Positions 17,605 to 25,829 of a stretch of DNA of 54,225 nucleotides are shown here, piece by piece. Made by a program: the position numbers and the translations under genes. Where the stretch lies: NCBI RefSeq assembly GCF_008304605.1, contig NZ_PIJY01000023.1, forward strand, positions 76,806-131,030, in the 5' to 3' direction. The notes beneath the pieces are model-generated. The model had not been told where the DNA came from, searched no databases, and saw only the letters and a list, made by a program, of their open reading frames with translations. Position 1 is the first letter of the stretch, and each line of letters opens with the position of its first letter. Source of the stretch: Oceanobacillus polygoni. GTDB taxonomy: Bacteria > Bacillota > Bacilli > Bacillales > Amphibacillaceae.

Positions 17605-18621
17605 ATGCATGGTAAGAGGAAAGACTTAATAGCTGGTGGTGCATTTTTAATATTGTTATTGATTGCAGTTGGTTTTGGTCATGATAATAAGGCATTAGGT
17701 GAAGTTAATGAGAATTATACAATTAAGTTCGCACATGTTGTCACTCCCTCTGTAGCAAAAGGAAAGGCTGCAGAAAAATTTGCAGAAATGATTGAAGAAA
17801 GGACAGATGGTCAAATTAAAGTTGAAGTTTATCCAGATTCACAGTTAGGCAGTGATAGAGAAATAACCGAACATATGCAATCAGGAACAGTACAAATGAA
17901 CGCACCATTTACTGGGGTATTGCCAACTTTTGTGAAAGAGTTTGAGATATTTGATTTACCTTTTTTATTTGAAAGTAGAGAAGAAGCTTATCAAGCTACT
18001 AATGGAGAATTAGGTGAAGTATTAGGTGAAAAACTAGAGTCGCAAGGTTTACATTTACTTAATTTCTGGGATGGTGGTTTTAAGCACCTTACAAATTCTG
18101 TACGACCAATAGAAACGCCGCAAGATATAAATGGTTTGAAGATGAGAATATCACAAAGTCCACTTTTAATAGTACAATTCCAAGAAGTTAATGCCGGTGG
18201 TGTTTCTGTGGATTTTTCTGAATTATATACTGCCTTACAAACAAAAACAGTTGATGGTCAAGAGAATCCATTATCAAATGTTGTAAGTAAGAAATTCTAT
18301 GAGGTGCAAGATTACCTTACCTTAAGTGGACATGGTTATATGGCGTATCCTTTAGTAATTAGTAGTGATTTTTATAATAAACTCCCAGAAGATTTGAAAG
18401 TTGCTGTAGATGAAGTTGCTCAAGAAGTTACCGATTGGCAATGGGAAGAGGCCCTAAAAGATGAAGAAGAGTACATGAAAGTTTTAAATGATTCCGATAT
18501 TCAAATAAATGAACTATCTTCAGAACAAAAGAAAGCATTTAGAGAAGCGATGTCAGGAGCCTATGATAAATTTAGTGAGATGGAAGGTAGTAGCATATTG
18601 CTAAATATAATTGAAAATTAA
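17605..18621 (+). CDS. TRAP transporter solute-binding protein (DctP family)
   Basis: 338 aa. The N-terminus MHGKRKDLIAGG plus a hydrophobic stretch is a signal/anchor; there is no lipobox cysteine, unlike the second TRAP binding protein of the window. The mature part has the DctP pattern: IKFAHVV, PDSQLGSDREITE, the conserved arginine region LKMRISQSPL (carboxylate binding) and VDGQENPLSN. TRAP binding proteins of this group carry hexuronates and other sugar acids. It heads an operon with dctQ and dctM. ATG at 17605 sits behind GAGGAGGAG; the GTG at 17590 lies upstream of that ribosome site. Confidence 0.92.
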   Translation: MHGKRKDLIAGGAFLILLLIAVGFGHDNKALGEVNENYTIKFAHVVTPSVAKGKAAEKFAEMIEERTDGQIKVEVYPDSQLGSDREITEHMQSGTVQMNAPFTGVLPTFVKEFEIFDLPFLFESREEAYQATNGELGEVLGEKLESQGLHLLNFWDGGFKHLTNSVRPIETPQDINGLKMRISQSPLLIVQFQEVNAGGVSVDFSELYTALQTKTVDGQENPLSNVVSKKFYEVQDYLTLSGHGYMAYPLVISSDFYNKLPEDLKVAVDEVAQEVTDWQWEEALKDEEEYMKVLNDSDIQINELSSEQKKAFREAMSGAYDKFSEMEGSSILLNIIEN

Positions 18622-18678
18622 CGATTTCACAACTTCAGCATATTGTTGATTATTTTGTTTATAGAAGGTGGGATTTCT

Positions 18679-19200
18679 ATGGAAAGAGTGAATAAATTTC
18701 TAAACAATATGGAAGAGTATTTTGCAGTAATTTCTCTTCTTGTAGCTTCTTTACTTGTATTTATTCAGGTTGTTTTGAGGTATGTTTTCAATAATTCTTT
18801 AGTTTGGTCTGAGGAAATTGCAAGATATTTAATTATTTGGCTAATTCTTATTGGTAGTAGTATTGCTGTAAGAGAGAAAGCACATGCAACTGTTGATGCA
18901 GTTGTAGCATTTTTACCACCATTACCGAAAAGGATTTTTTCTATTTTGGCTAATTTAATGGGAATAGTTTTTTGCTTTATTCTTGTAAGGTCAGGTACCA
19001 TAACAGTTTCAAATGTGGTTGAATTTGGCAATGTTACTCCGGCCATTGGAATTTCTATGGCAATCCCCTATTTGTCAGTTCCGGTAGGAGGCGCTCTTAT
19101 GCTTTACCGGTTCATACAATTACTTTTTGATGATTTTACAAGTCTAAACAAAAACGGGAAAATGAAATCCTCATCAGTAGAGGAGGGTGTGGAAAAATGA
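18679..19200 (+). CDS. TRAP transporter small permease (DctQ)
   Basis: 173 aa with four membrane segments and the DctQ sequence LVWSEEIARYLIIWLILIGSS after the second. It forms the membrane complex with the large permease DctM and couples uptake to a Na+ gradient. ATG at 18679 has GAAGGTGGG. The stop codon overlaps the DctM start by 4 bases (ATGA), a sign of translational coupling. Confidence 0.92.
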   Translation: MERVNKFLNNMEEYFAVISLLVASLLVFIQVVLRYVFNNSLVWSEEIARYLIIWLILIGSSIAVREKAHATVDAVVAFLPPLPKRIFSILANLMGIVFCFILVRSGTITVSNVVEFGNVTPAIGISMAIPYLSVPVGGALMLYRFIQLLFDDFTSLNKNGKMKSSSVEEGVEK

Positions 19201-20453
19201 TCATACTTATTTTTGCTATCTTATTAATAATTGGCGCTCCAATAGCAATAGCAATTGGTTTATCCAGTTTTATTGCCATGGTACAAGAAGGGATGTCAAT
19301 GGATGTCTTTGCTAGAAATATTTTTTCAGGAATAGATTCTTTTACTTTAATGGCAATTCCATTTTTTATTTTTGCAGGAGATTTAATGTTAGTAGGTGGA
19401 ACATCAAAGAGATTGGTTGACCTTGCAAAAAAACTAGTTGGGTGGGTCACTGGAGGTTTGCCAATTGCTGGGGTTTTATCGTCAATGTTCTTTGCCTCGC
19501 TTTCTGGCTCAAGTCCAGCTACTGTTGCAGCAATTGGTGGTGTAATGATTCCTTCGTTGGGTGAATCGGGATACTCTCGTAAATTTTCCATCGGGTTGAT
19601 GACTGCTGCAGGAACTTTAGGAATAATAATTCCGCCAAGTATAACTTTACTAGTATATGGTTCCTCTGCAGAAGTTTCCATTAGTGATTTATTTATTGCA
19701 GGAATTATACCTGGTATATTTATTGGGCTAGTTTTGATTATTGTAAGTTTCATAATAGCAAAAAAGGAAGGTCATAAGCCAGAAGGTAAAGCTAGCGTAC
19801 AAGAGTTATGGAGTTCTTTTAAATCAGCGATATGGGGTATCTTACTACCTGTAATTGTGTTAGGTGGTATCTATGTAGGTGTTTTTACACCAACGGAAGC
19901 CGCAGCTGTAGCGATTGTATATAGTTTGATTATCGGAATCTTTGTCTACAAAGAAATTAACTTCAAAAAGCTATTTGAAAGTACTAGAAAGTCTGTCATT
20001 ATCTCTTCCATGATTATGCTTGTAATTGCAGCATCGAATGTATTTAGTTGGTACTTAACCTATGAGCAAATTCCTACAAAGCTTGCATCTATTTTTCTTG
20101 AACATGCAAATACACAAGTGATTTTTATACTAATGGTCATTGTAATTCTGCTAATTGTAGGGATGTTTATGGATACGAGTGCAGCAGTCCTAATCTTTGT
20201 TCCATTATTTCTACCGTTGGTTTATGAACTAGGGATAGATCCAATCCATTTTGGTATTATAATGATCGTTACGCTATCCATCGGGATGATTACACCACCA
20301 TTTGGGCTAAACCTATTTGTGGCACAGGGGATAACCGGAGAGTCGCTTACAGAGGTCATAAAAGGAGCGTTCCCATTTATCATTGTTTTAATTATAACCG
20401 CAGTTGTAATTGCATTTATTCCGCAGATATCGTTACTTTTAGTCAATCTGTGA
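19197..20453 (+). CDS. TRAP transporter large permease (DctM)
   Basis: 418 aa, about 12 membrane segments, with DctM landmarks AIPFFIFAGDLM, SSMFFASLSGSSPATVAAIGG (positions about 94-114), LGIIIPPSITLLVYG and SIGMITPPFGLNLFV. It is the translocation channel for the sugar-acid TRAP system of this operon. It overlaps dctQ by 4 bp and ends before a long hairpin. Substrate most likely a hexuronate, by context only. Confidence 0.95.
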   Translation: MIILIFAILLIIGAPIAIAIGLSSFIAMVQEGMSMDVFARNIFSGIDSFTLMAIPFFIFAGDLMLVGGTSKRLVDLAKKLVGWVTGGLPIAGVLSSMFFASLSGSSPATVAAIGGVMIPSLGESGYSRKFSIGLMTAAGTLGIIIPPSITLLVYGSSAEVSISDLFIAGIIPGIFIGLVLIIVSFIIAKKEGHKPEGKASVQELWSSFKSAIWGILLPVIVLGGIYVGVFTPTEAAAVAIVYSLIIGIFVYKEINFKKLFESTRKSVIISSMIMLVIAASNVFSWYLTYEQIPTKLASIFLEHANTQVIFILMVIVILLIVGMFMDTSAAVLIFVPLFLPLVYELGIDPIHFGIIMIVTLSIGMITPPFGLNLFVAQGITGESLTEVIKGAFPFIIVLIITAVVIAFIPQISLLLVNL

Positions 20454-20499
20454 ATCATTTATAATTAGATTATAAAAAGGTAAAACTTTTAAACAACCG

Positions 20500-20558
20500 A
20501 ACCCGCTTTACAATGAATTTGGCTCATCAAATGAGAAATATTTATTGTAAAGCGGGTT
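20500..20558. terminator. Long hairpin after dctM
   Basis: 15-bp perfect stem (20500-20514 with 20544-20558) over a 29-nt loop. No T run on the plus strand, so it may be an mRNA 3' end stabiliser. Confidence 0.6.
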
Positions 20559-20701
20559 ATACGCAATAAATAGCAAGCAGATTGGATATTTTCGTTCCAC
20601 AGAAAATGAAGGATTTATTATGAAGCGTCATAATAAAACTTAACTAGAGAGGCATCTACTAGGCATATAGTATAAAAATTTTATAAATTTCAACTTTACA
20701 C

Positions 20702-20767
20702 TTGAAAAATAAAGCGGTTACATATACTATTGTAATATACTCTTATTTGTTTGTTCGTCAAACAAAT
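20702..20767 (+). promoter_or_regulatory. uxaC promoter, cre and ROK operator
   Basis: TTGAAA (20702-20707), 17-nt spacer, TACTAT (20725-20730). The cre-like site (20709-20722) starts two bases after the -35. The operator region TTTGTTTGTTCGTCAAACAAA (20746-20766 as a 21-mer) can be read as two 17-bp operators offset by 4 bp, the geometry known for XylR. The remaining gap 20559-20835 holds nothing else I can name. Confidence 0.78.
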
Positions 20768-20835
20768 TATAAAACAGACCAGAAAACAAAGATACATGTT
20801 CTAACTAATACTTAAAGATGAGAGGTTGATTAAAA

Positions 20836-22233
20836 ATGAAAACGTTCATCACAGACGATTTTTTACTTTATAATGAGACAGCACGTGAGCTTTACCATAA
20901 CACTGCGAAGCATTTACCAATTATCGACTACCATAATCACTTAAACCAACATGAAATCTTGCAGGATAAAAACTATTCAAATTTAGCTGAGGTTTGGTTA
21001 GGCGGTGACCATTATAAATGGCGTGGAATGCGTGCAAATGGAATTTCCGAAGATTATATTACTGGGAATAAAAGTGACTATGAGAAATTCCTTGCTTGGT
21101 CGAAAACGGTGCCAAATACGATAGGGAATCCATTATACCATTGGACACATTTGGAATTACTTCGCTACTTTGATATTGACGAGTTGCTTAACGAATCATC
21201 TGCTCCAGCAATTTGGGAAGAAGCAAATGCAAAACTTCAGGCACCAGAACTATCAACAAGAGCTTTATTAAAGAACAAAAATGTTGAATTTGTTGGAACA
21301 ACAGATGATCCGACAGACGACTTAGAAGCACATAAAGCGTTGGCTAAAGAGGATATCTCGATTACTGTATCACCATCTTTCCGTCCAGATAAGGGCTTGA
21401 CTATTGAAAATGACGACTTTTTATCTTGGGTGGAAAAGCTAGAAAAAGCTGCAAATATGTCGATTGATAACTATGGTTCCTTCTTAGATGCATTAGCGAA
21501 TCGTGTCGATTACTTTGACGAGCAAGGCTGCCGTAGTTCAGATCATGGTATCAACGTCATTTTTTATGAAAAGGCAACGAAAGATGAGGTAACAGCGATT
21601 TTTGCCAAACGTTTAAAAGGTGAGGCATTATCGAAGGAAGAAGTAGAACAGTTTAAAACATATACATTAGTCGTGCTTGGTGAGTTATATGCGGATAAGG
21701 GGTGGGTTATGCAGCTGCATATCAACCCATTGCGTAATAACAGCACAAGAATGTTTAATCGAGTAGGTCCAGATAGCGGGTTTGATTCGATTGGTGATAA
21801 TCTTCTTGCGGATAAACTATCGAATTTGCTAGATGCAATGGATATCCAAAACAAGCTTCCTAAGACGGTTTTATATAGTCTAAATTCACGTGATAATAAC
21901 ATTCTGGCTGCGATGGCCGGGAATTTCCAAACGGATGAAATCCCTGGAAAGGTTCAATTCGGAACAGCGTGGTGGTTCAATGACACAATCGATGGAATGG
22001 AAGACCAAATGAAGACATTAGCCAATATGGGACTGATTAGTAATTTTATTGGGATGTTAACAGATTCCAGAAGCTTCTTATCCTTCCCTAGACATGAATA
22101 TTTCCGAAGAATTTTATGTAATTTATTAGGATCGTGGGTAGAAGAAGGAAAAGCTCCTAAAGATATGGCGTTACTTGAAACATATGTTAGAAATATTTGC
22201 TATGAGAATGCGAAGCGATTTTTTAGAGTTTGA
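20836..22233 (+). CDS. uxaC: Glucuronate isomerase
   Basis: Isomerises D-glucuronate to D-fructuronate (and D-galacturonate to D-tagaturonate) in the cytosol. The 465-aa length and segments are typical: LPIIDYHNHLN near the N-terminus (metal-binding His pair), FVGTTDDPTDDLEAHK, WVMQLHINPLRNNSTRMF, and the C-terminal LTDSRSFLSFPRHEYFRRILC. GAGAGGTTG precedes the ATG. It is monocistronic, under cre and ROK-operator control, and closed by a terminator. The usual partners uxuA and uxuB/uxaB are not next to it; the SDR at 6238 may replace the reductase. Confidence 0.97.
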   Translation: MKTFITDDFLLYNETARELYHNTAKHLPIIDYHNHLNQHEILQDKNYSNLAEVWLGGDHYKWRGMRANGISEDYITGNKSDYEKFLAWSKTVPNTIGNPLYHWTHLELLRYFDIDELLNESSAPAIWEEANAKLQAPELSTRALLKNKNVEFVGTTDDPTDDLEAHKALAKEDISITVSPSFRPDKGLTIENDDFLSWVEKLEKAANMSIDNYGSFLDALANRVDYFDEQGCRSSDHGINVIFYEKATKDEVTAIFAKRLKGEALSKEEVEQFKTYTLVVLGELYADKGWVMQLHINPLRNNSTRMFNRVGPDSGFDSIGDNLLADKLSNLLDAMDIQNKLPKTVLYSLNSRDNNILAAMAGNFQTDEIPGKVQFGTAWWFNDTIDGMEDQMKTLANMGLISNFIGMLTDSRSFLSFPRHEYFRRILCNLLGSWVEEGKAPKDMALLETYVRNICYENAKRFFRV

Positions 22234-22309
22234 TCATACTTCTCTAAATTTCCTGTATAGGCGACATAGTAAAGTAAGTAACAAAGATAAATATATTGGA
22301 TAGAGATGG

Positions 22310-22355
22310 GTAGTGAACTAGTTTAAAGGATGAAAATTAGTTCACTACATTTTTA
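22310..22355 (+). terminator. Terminator after uxaC
   Basis: GTAGTGAACTA (22310-22320) pairs with TAGTTCACTAC (22338-22348); ATTTTTAT follows. Confidence 0.85.
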
Positions 22356-22477
22356 TGTTCTCTTATAAAAACAGGTATAAAGATCGTCTTTATTTCAATA
22401 GAGTATCAAAATAACTAGTTTGAATCTATTATAGGCTGAGTATTTTTTCTTATTTCTTATAATAATTAGAAAAATAC

Positions 22478-22543
22478 TTGAAAATGAAAGCCCTTTCACA
22501 TATGATGAGTTTACGTTAATACTTTGTTTGATAAACAAAGTAT
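22478..22543 (+). promoter_or_regulatory. GH3 gene promoter, cre and ROK operator
   Basis: TTGAAA (22478-22483), 17-nt spacer, TATGAT (22501-22506). Palindromic cre-like TGAAAGCCCTTTCA (22485-22498). Operator with perfect 11-bp arms, 22519-22529 and 22533-22543, around GAT. Confidence 0.82.
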
Positions 22544-22620
22544 CGACTACTATCTAAAGGGTAAAGGGGGCTAGATAAAGAAGTTGGTTGTACTTTATTT
22601 ACATGAAGAGGGGGATGGAA

Positions 22621-24885
22621 ATGTTGGTTTTATTAAAACGTTTTAAGAAGGCAACGGTGTTTTTGGCAATCATGATTTTAGTTTTTTCTACATTTGCGCC
22701 TGCAATTAGTGCACAAGGTGGTACGGACAGCGTTCCGGAAGTCGAAGCACGAGCGAAGGAAGTACTTGAAGTTGATGGGAAACAATTTAAAGATTTAAAT
22801 GGAAATGGAGAGTTAGATCCATATGAAAATTGGCAGCTACCTATTGAAGAGCGAGTGGAGGATCTCGTATCCCAAATGACGCTGGAAGAAAAGGCTGGGC
22901 TGATGCTGATTAGCTCTCATTATATGGGAGGTGGTGGACGGGGAGAAACTTGTCCAGAGGTTCCAGACTCTTCCTTGTGTGAAACCGATACTTGGAATGA
23001 TACAAATAGATGGGCTGAACCAGGTGATGAGTTCTATGAAATTGATCCACCAGCTCTAGATGCATCTGGGGCTACCGAAGGAATTCTTGAGAGAAACTTA
23101 CGTTATCTCATTATTCGTGATAATCCAAGTGCGGACGATTTAGCAATCTGGGTTAACGAGCTTCAAGAAGTGGCAGAGGGTTCACGGTTAGGTATCCCAG
23201 TCGTGATGACTTCTAATCCTAGGAATCATATTAATACAAACAAGGCTTTTGGTATCAGTGAGTCGGTAGGTGAATTTTCAGTTTGGCCAGGTGAATTAGG
23301 GCTGGCAGCGACAACCGATGCAAAACTTGTAAAAGAATTTGCACAAATTGCAGCAAAGGAATGGAGAGCTTCTGGAATTCATAAAGGCTATATGTATATG
23401 GCGGATATTGTGACAGACCCGTTATGGACAAGAACAGAAGGGACATTTGGAGAGCATCCAGAGCTTGCAGCAGATATGATTCGTGCTACTGTGGAGGGCT
23501 TCCAAGGTGAAGAGCTTGGTAACCATAGTGTTTCACTGACTACGAAGCATTTCCCAGGTGGTGGAGCACGTGACGATGGGAAGGATCCCCACTATGAAAA
23601 TGGAAAGTTTAATCCTTATCCAACGGAAGGTAGTTTGTTAAAGTACCACCTCCCTCCATTTAAGGCGGCGATTGAAGCGGGCACAACATCTATTATGCCA
23701 TACTATGCTTATCCAAGTAATGAACACAGTGCTCCGAATCAACTTGGTAATGGAGAAGAATTTGAAGAGGTTGGGTTTGCATTTAATAAGGCGATTATAA
23801 CCGATTTGCTTCGGGAGGAACTTGGTTTTGAAGGATATGTAAATAGTGATACGGGTATTACTACTGCCATGCCTTGGGGAGTTGAAGATTTAACAAGAAC
23901 TGAACGGTTTGCATATGGAATCGAGGCCGGAGTGAATATGTTCTCGGGTGAGGCTGATCCAACACATATTATTACTGCGGTAAATGATGGGTTAGTGGCT
24001 GAAGAAAAACTGGATAGCTCAGTAACATATCTGCTAAAAGAGATAATGCAATTAGGACTATTTGAAGATCCTTATGTCGATCCAGAAAATGCGCTTGCCG
24101 TGGCAACAAATTCAGATTCACAGGCCTTAGCCGATGAAGCGCACCGCAAATCAATCGTTCTTTTACGGAATAATGATAATCTATTACCATTAAATGATGA
24201 AAAAATAGATGAAGTGAAACTATATGTGGAAGTATTTTCGGATGGCGATGATCAAGAAAATAACGCTGGCCTGAAAAAGACGATTCAAAACTATGATGAG
24301 CATATTACAATTACAGATGATTTGGAAGAGGCTACACATGCATTCGTTTGGGTTCTTCCTAGTACCGCTATGTCTGAACCAACGTTGGAAATTGGATCAG
24401 AAACGGGCATTGAAAATGTCGACCGAATCAACGAAATTCAACATGCTGTTCCAACTATCCTTGCGTTAAATATGACGAACCCATGGTTGATAGATAGTAT
24501 AGAGCCTAATGCAGCTGCGGTAATAAGTACATTTGGCGTACAGGCTGAAGCGGTTGCAGATGTTATCCGTGGGAAGTTCAACCCTACTGGGAAATTACCA
24601 ATTACGATACCAGCTAATCAAGAAGCGGTAGAAGATAAAAACGGAGATATTCCTGGATATGATGCAGGAGATGCTTATGCTTACCATGCTGAAAGTGATG
24701 ATTTATATAAGTTTGGGTTTGGTCTGTCCTATACGGAAGGGGTAGAGGACGGTGGCGAATTACCTGGTACGGCAACAAATTATCCTAGTTGGACTATATT
24801 TGGGCTGGCACTTGCAATTGGATCCGGGGTATTTTTAACGATTCGTCGTCGAGGAAATAGTCAACAAAATGAAAAGGTGTCGTGA
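22621..24885 (+). CDS. Cell-wall-anchored GH3 beta-glycosidase with LPGTA sorting signal
   Basis: 754 aa. A signal peptide ends near ISAQG. The GH3 N-terminal barrel follows, with FKDLNGNGELDPYENW, KHFPGGG and the likely nucleophile Asp in YVNSDTG; then the alpha/beta domain with KSIVLLRNN...LPL. The C-terminus has GGELPGTA, a hydrophobic segment and RRRG: a sortase signal of the LPxTA kind. A sortase gene follows. The enzyme should hydrolyse beta-glucosides or beta-xylosides at the cell surface, releasing sugars or uronates for the TRAP and GPH carriers. ATG at 22621 fits GAAGAGGGGG; 22603 and 22615 fit less well. Confidence 0.92.
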   Translation: MLVLLKRFKKATVFLAIMILVFSTFAPAISAQGGTDSVPEVEARAKEVLEVDGKQFKDLNGNGELDPYENWQLPIEERVEDLVSQMTLEEKAGLMLISSHYMGGGGRGETCPEVPDSSLCETDTWNDTNRWAEPGDEFYEIDPPALDASGATEGILERNLRYLIIRDNPSADDLAIWVNELQEVAEGSRLGIPVVMTSNPRNHINTNKAFGISESVGEFSVWPGELGLAATTDAKLVKEFAQIAAKEWRASGIHKGYMYMADIVTDPLWTRTEGTFGEHPELAADMIRATVEGFQGEELGNHSVSLTTKHFPGGGARDDGKDPHYENGKFNPYPTEGSLLKYHLPPFKAAIEAGTTSIMPYYAYPSNEHSAPNQLGNGEEFEEVGFAFNKAIITDLLREELGFEGYVNSDTGITTAMPWGVEDLTRTERFAYGIEAGVNMFSGEADPTHIITAVNDGLVAEEKLDSSVTYLLKEIMQLGLFEDPYVDPENALAVATNSDSQALADEAHRKSIVLLRNNDNLLPLNDEKIDEVKLYVEVFSDGDDQENNAGLKKTIQNYDEHITITDDLEEATHAFVWVLPSTAMSEPTLEIGSETGIENVDRINEIQHAVPTILALNMTNPWLIDSIEPNAAAVISTFGVQAEAVADVIRGKFNPTGKLPITIPANQEAVEDKNGDIPGYDAGDAYAYHAESDDLYKFGFGLSYTEGVEDGGELPGTATNYPSWTIFGLALAIGSGVFLTIRRRGNSQQNEKVS

Positions 24886-25006
24886 ATGTAAAAACGATAT
24901 TAATCGTTTTGAACGAGCTGTATCTATACCATGATTTGAATAGAGGATGGTCATTTCGAATGATGTCCTTTATTCATAAGGGGGCTTCCTGTATGAGTGA
25001 AGGAAA

Positions 25007-25633
25007 ATGGATAAATTATTAGTTTTCATTATTATCGTTGGTCTTGCTGTATGCAGTTATAATGCATATCAATGGAAAGCAGGATCAAAAGGTGTAAAAA
25101 GTATTTCACAGGAAGAGATCCAACCGCATACAACTGTTATTTCTTCTGTACTTAAAATAGAAGATAGAATAACATCCGCTTCCAATAACCCAATCATGAG
25201 TAATCAATTGGATTCACATGAGATTGGAGAAAATATGGCGACACTTTCGATTCCTGCCATCGAAAAGGCCTATTCTGTATTTTGGGGGACAGACGATAAA
25301 ACCTTGAAACAAGGAGTAGGTATGTATATTAGCCAATGGACAACAACACCTGATCAGCTTGGTCATACTGTAGTGAGTGGGCATCGTGATACTGTTTTCA
25401 TTGAACTTGGAAGTGTAAGTGAGGGTGACGAGGTTGTAATTGATTATGAAGGAAAGCGATATACCTATGTTGTGAAAGCTATTTGGATAACAGATGCGGA
25501 GGATAGGTCTGTCATTGTAAAGAAAGATCATGCCATGCTAACGATAACGACGTGCTATCCTTTCAATTATTTTGGAAGTGCACCAGATCGGTATATTATT
25601 CAAGCAGAGCTTGTAAATGCTAATGTATATTAA
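25007..25633 (+). CDS. Class D sortase dedicated to the GH3 enzyme
   Basis: 208 aa: one N-terminal membrane anchor (residues 5-20), then a sortase barrel with H126 in VVSGHRDTVF, C183 in TITTCYPF and R195 in APDRYII, the catalytic triad. Class D enzymes are known to prefer LPxTA, matching the LPGTA at the C-terminus of the GH3 protein just upstream. The gap to the GH3 gene is 121 bp with no terminator. A nine-codon frame (24993-25022) overlaps the start, with AAGGGGG before it. A terminator follows the sortase. Confidence 0.9.
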   Translation: MDKLLVFIIIVGLAVCSYNAYQWKAGSKGVKSISQEEIQPHTTVISSVLKIEDRITSASNNPIMSNQLDSHEIGENMATLSIPAIEKAYSVFWGTDDKTLKQGVGMYISQWTTTPDQLGHTVVSGHRDTVFIELGSVSEGDEVVIDYEGKRYTYVVKAIWITDAEDRSVIVKKDHAMLTITTCYPFNYFGSAPDRYIIQAELVNANVY

Positions 25634-25663
25634 AAGATGCATAGAGAATGTAAATAGATTGAG

Positions 25664-25696
25664 AGACTCCTTGATAGCTAACAGGGAGTCTTTTTT
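25664..25696 (+). terminator. Terminator after the sortase gene
   Basis: AGACTCC (25664-25670) with GGAGTCT (25685-25691), then a T run to 25696. Confidence 0.88.
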
Positions 25697-25706
25697 AGCA
25701 ATAATC

Positions 25707-25760
25707 TTGAAATTGCCTGCGCTTACATATATGATAGATTTGTTTGACGTATAGACAAAT
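25707..25760 (+). promoter_or_regulatory. Promoter, cre and degenerate ROK operator of the membrane-protein gene
   Basis: TTGAAA (25707-25712), 17-nt spacer, TATGAT (25730-25735). The cre TGCCTGCGCTTACA (25714-25727) starts two bases after the -35. ATTTGTTT (25738-25745) and AGACAAAT (25753-25760) form an imperfect inverted repeat with 7-nt spacing, as at uxaC. Confidence 0.65.
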
Positions 25761-25829
25761 AAAATGTTACGCAGTGGAATCGTTTATGTACTTGGTTCCT
25801 TAGGGGGGAAGTAACTATGGGAGGACAAA

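Noticed and set aside
19136..19753. 205-codon minus-strand frame across dctQ/dctM
   Set aside because: Antisense of membrane segments gives an artificial Ile/Pro-rich chain.
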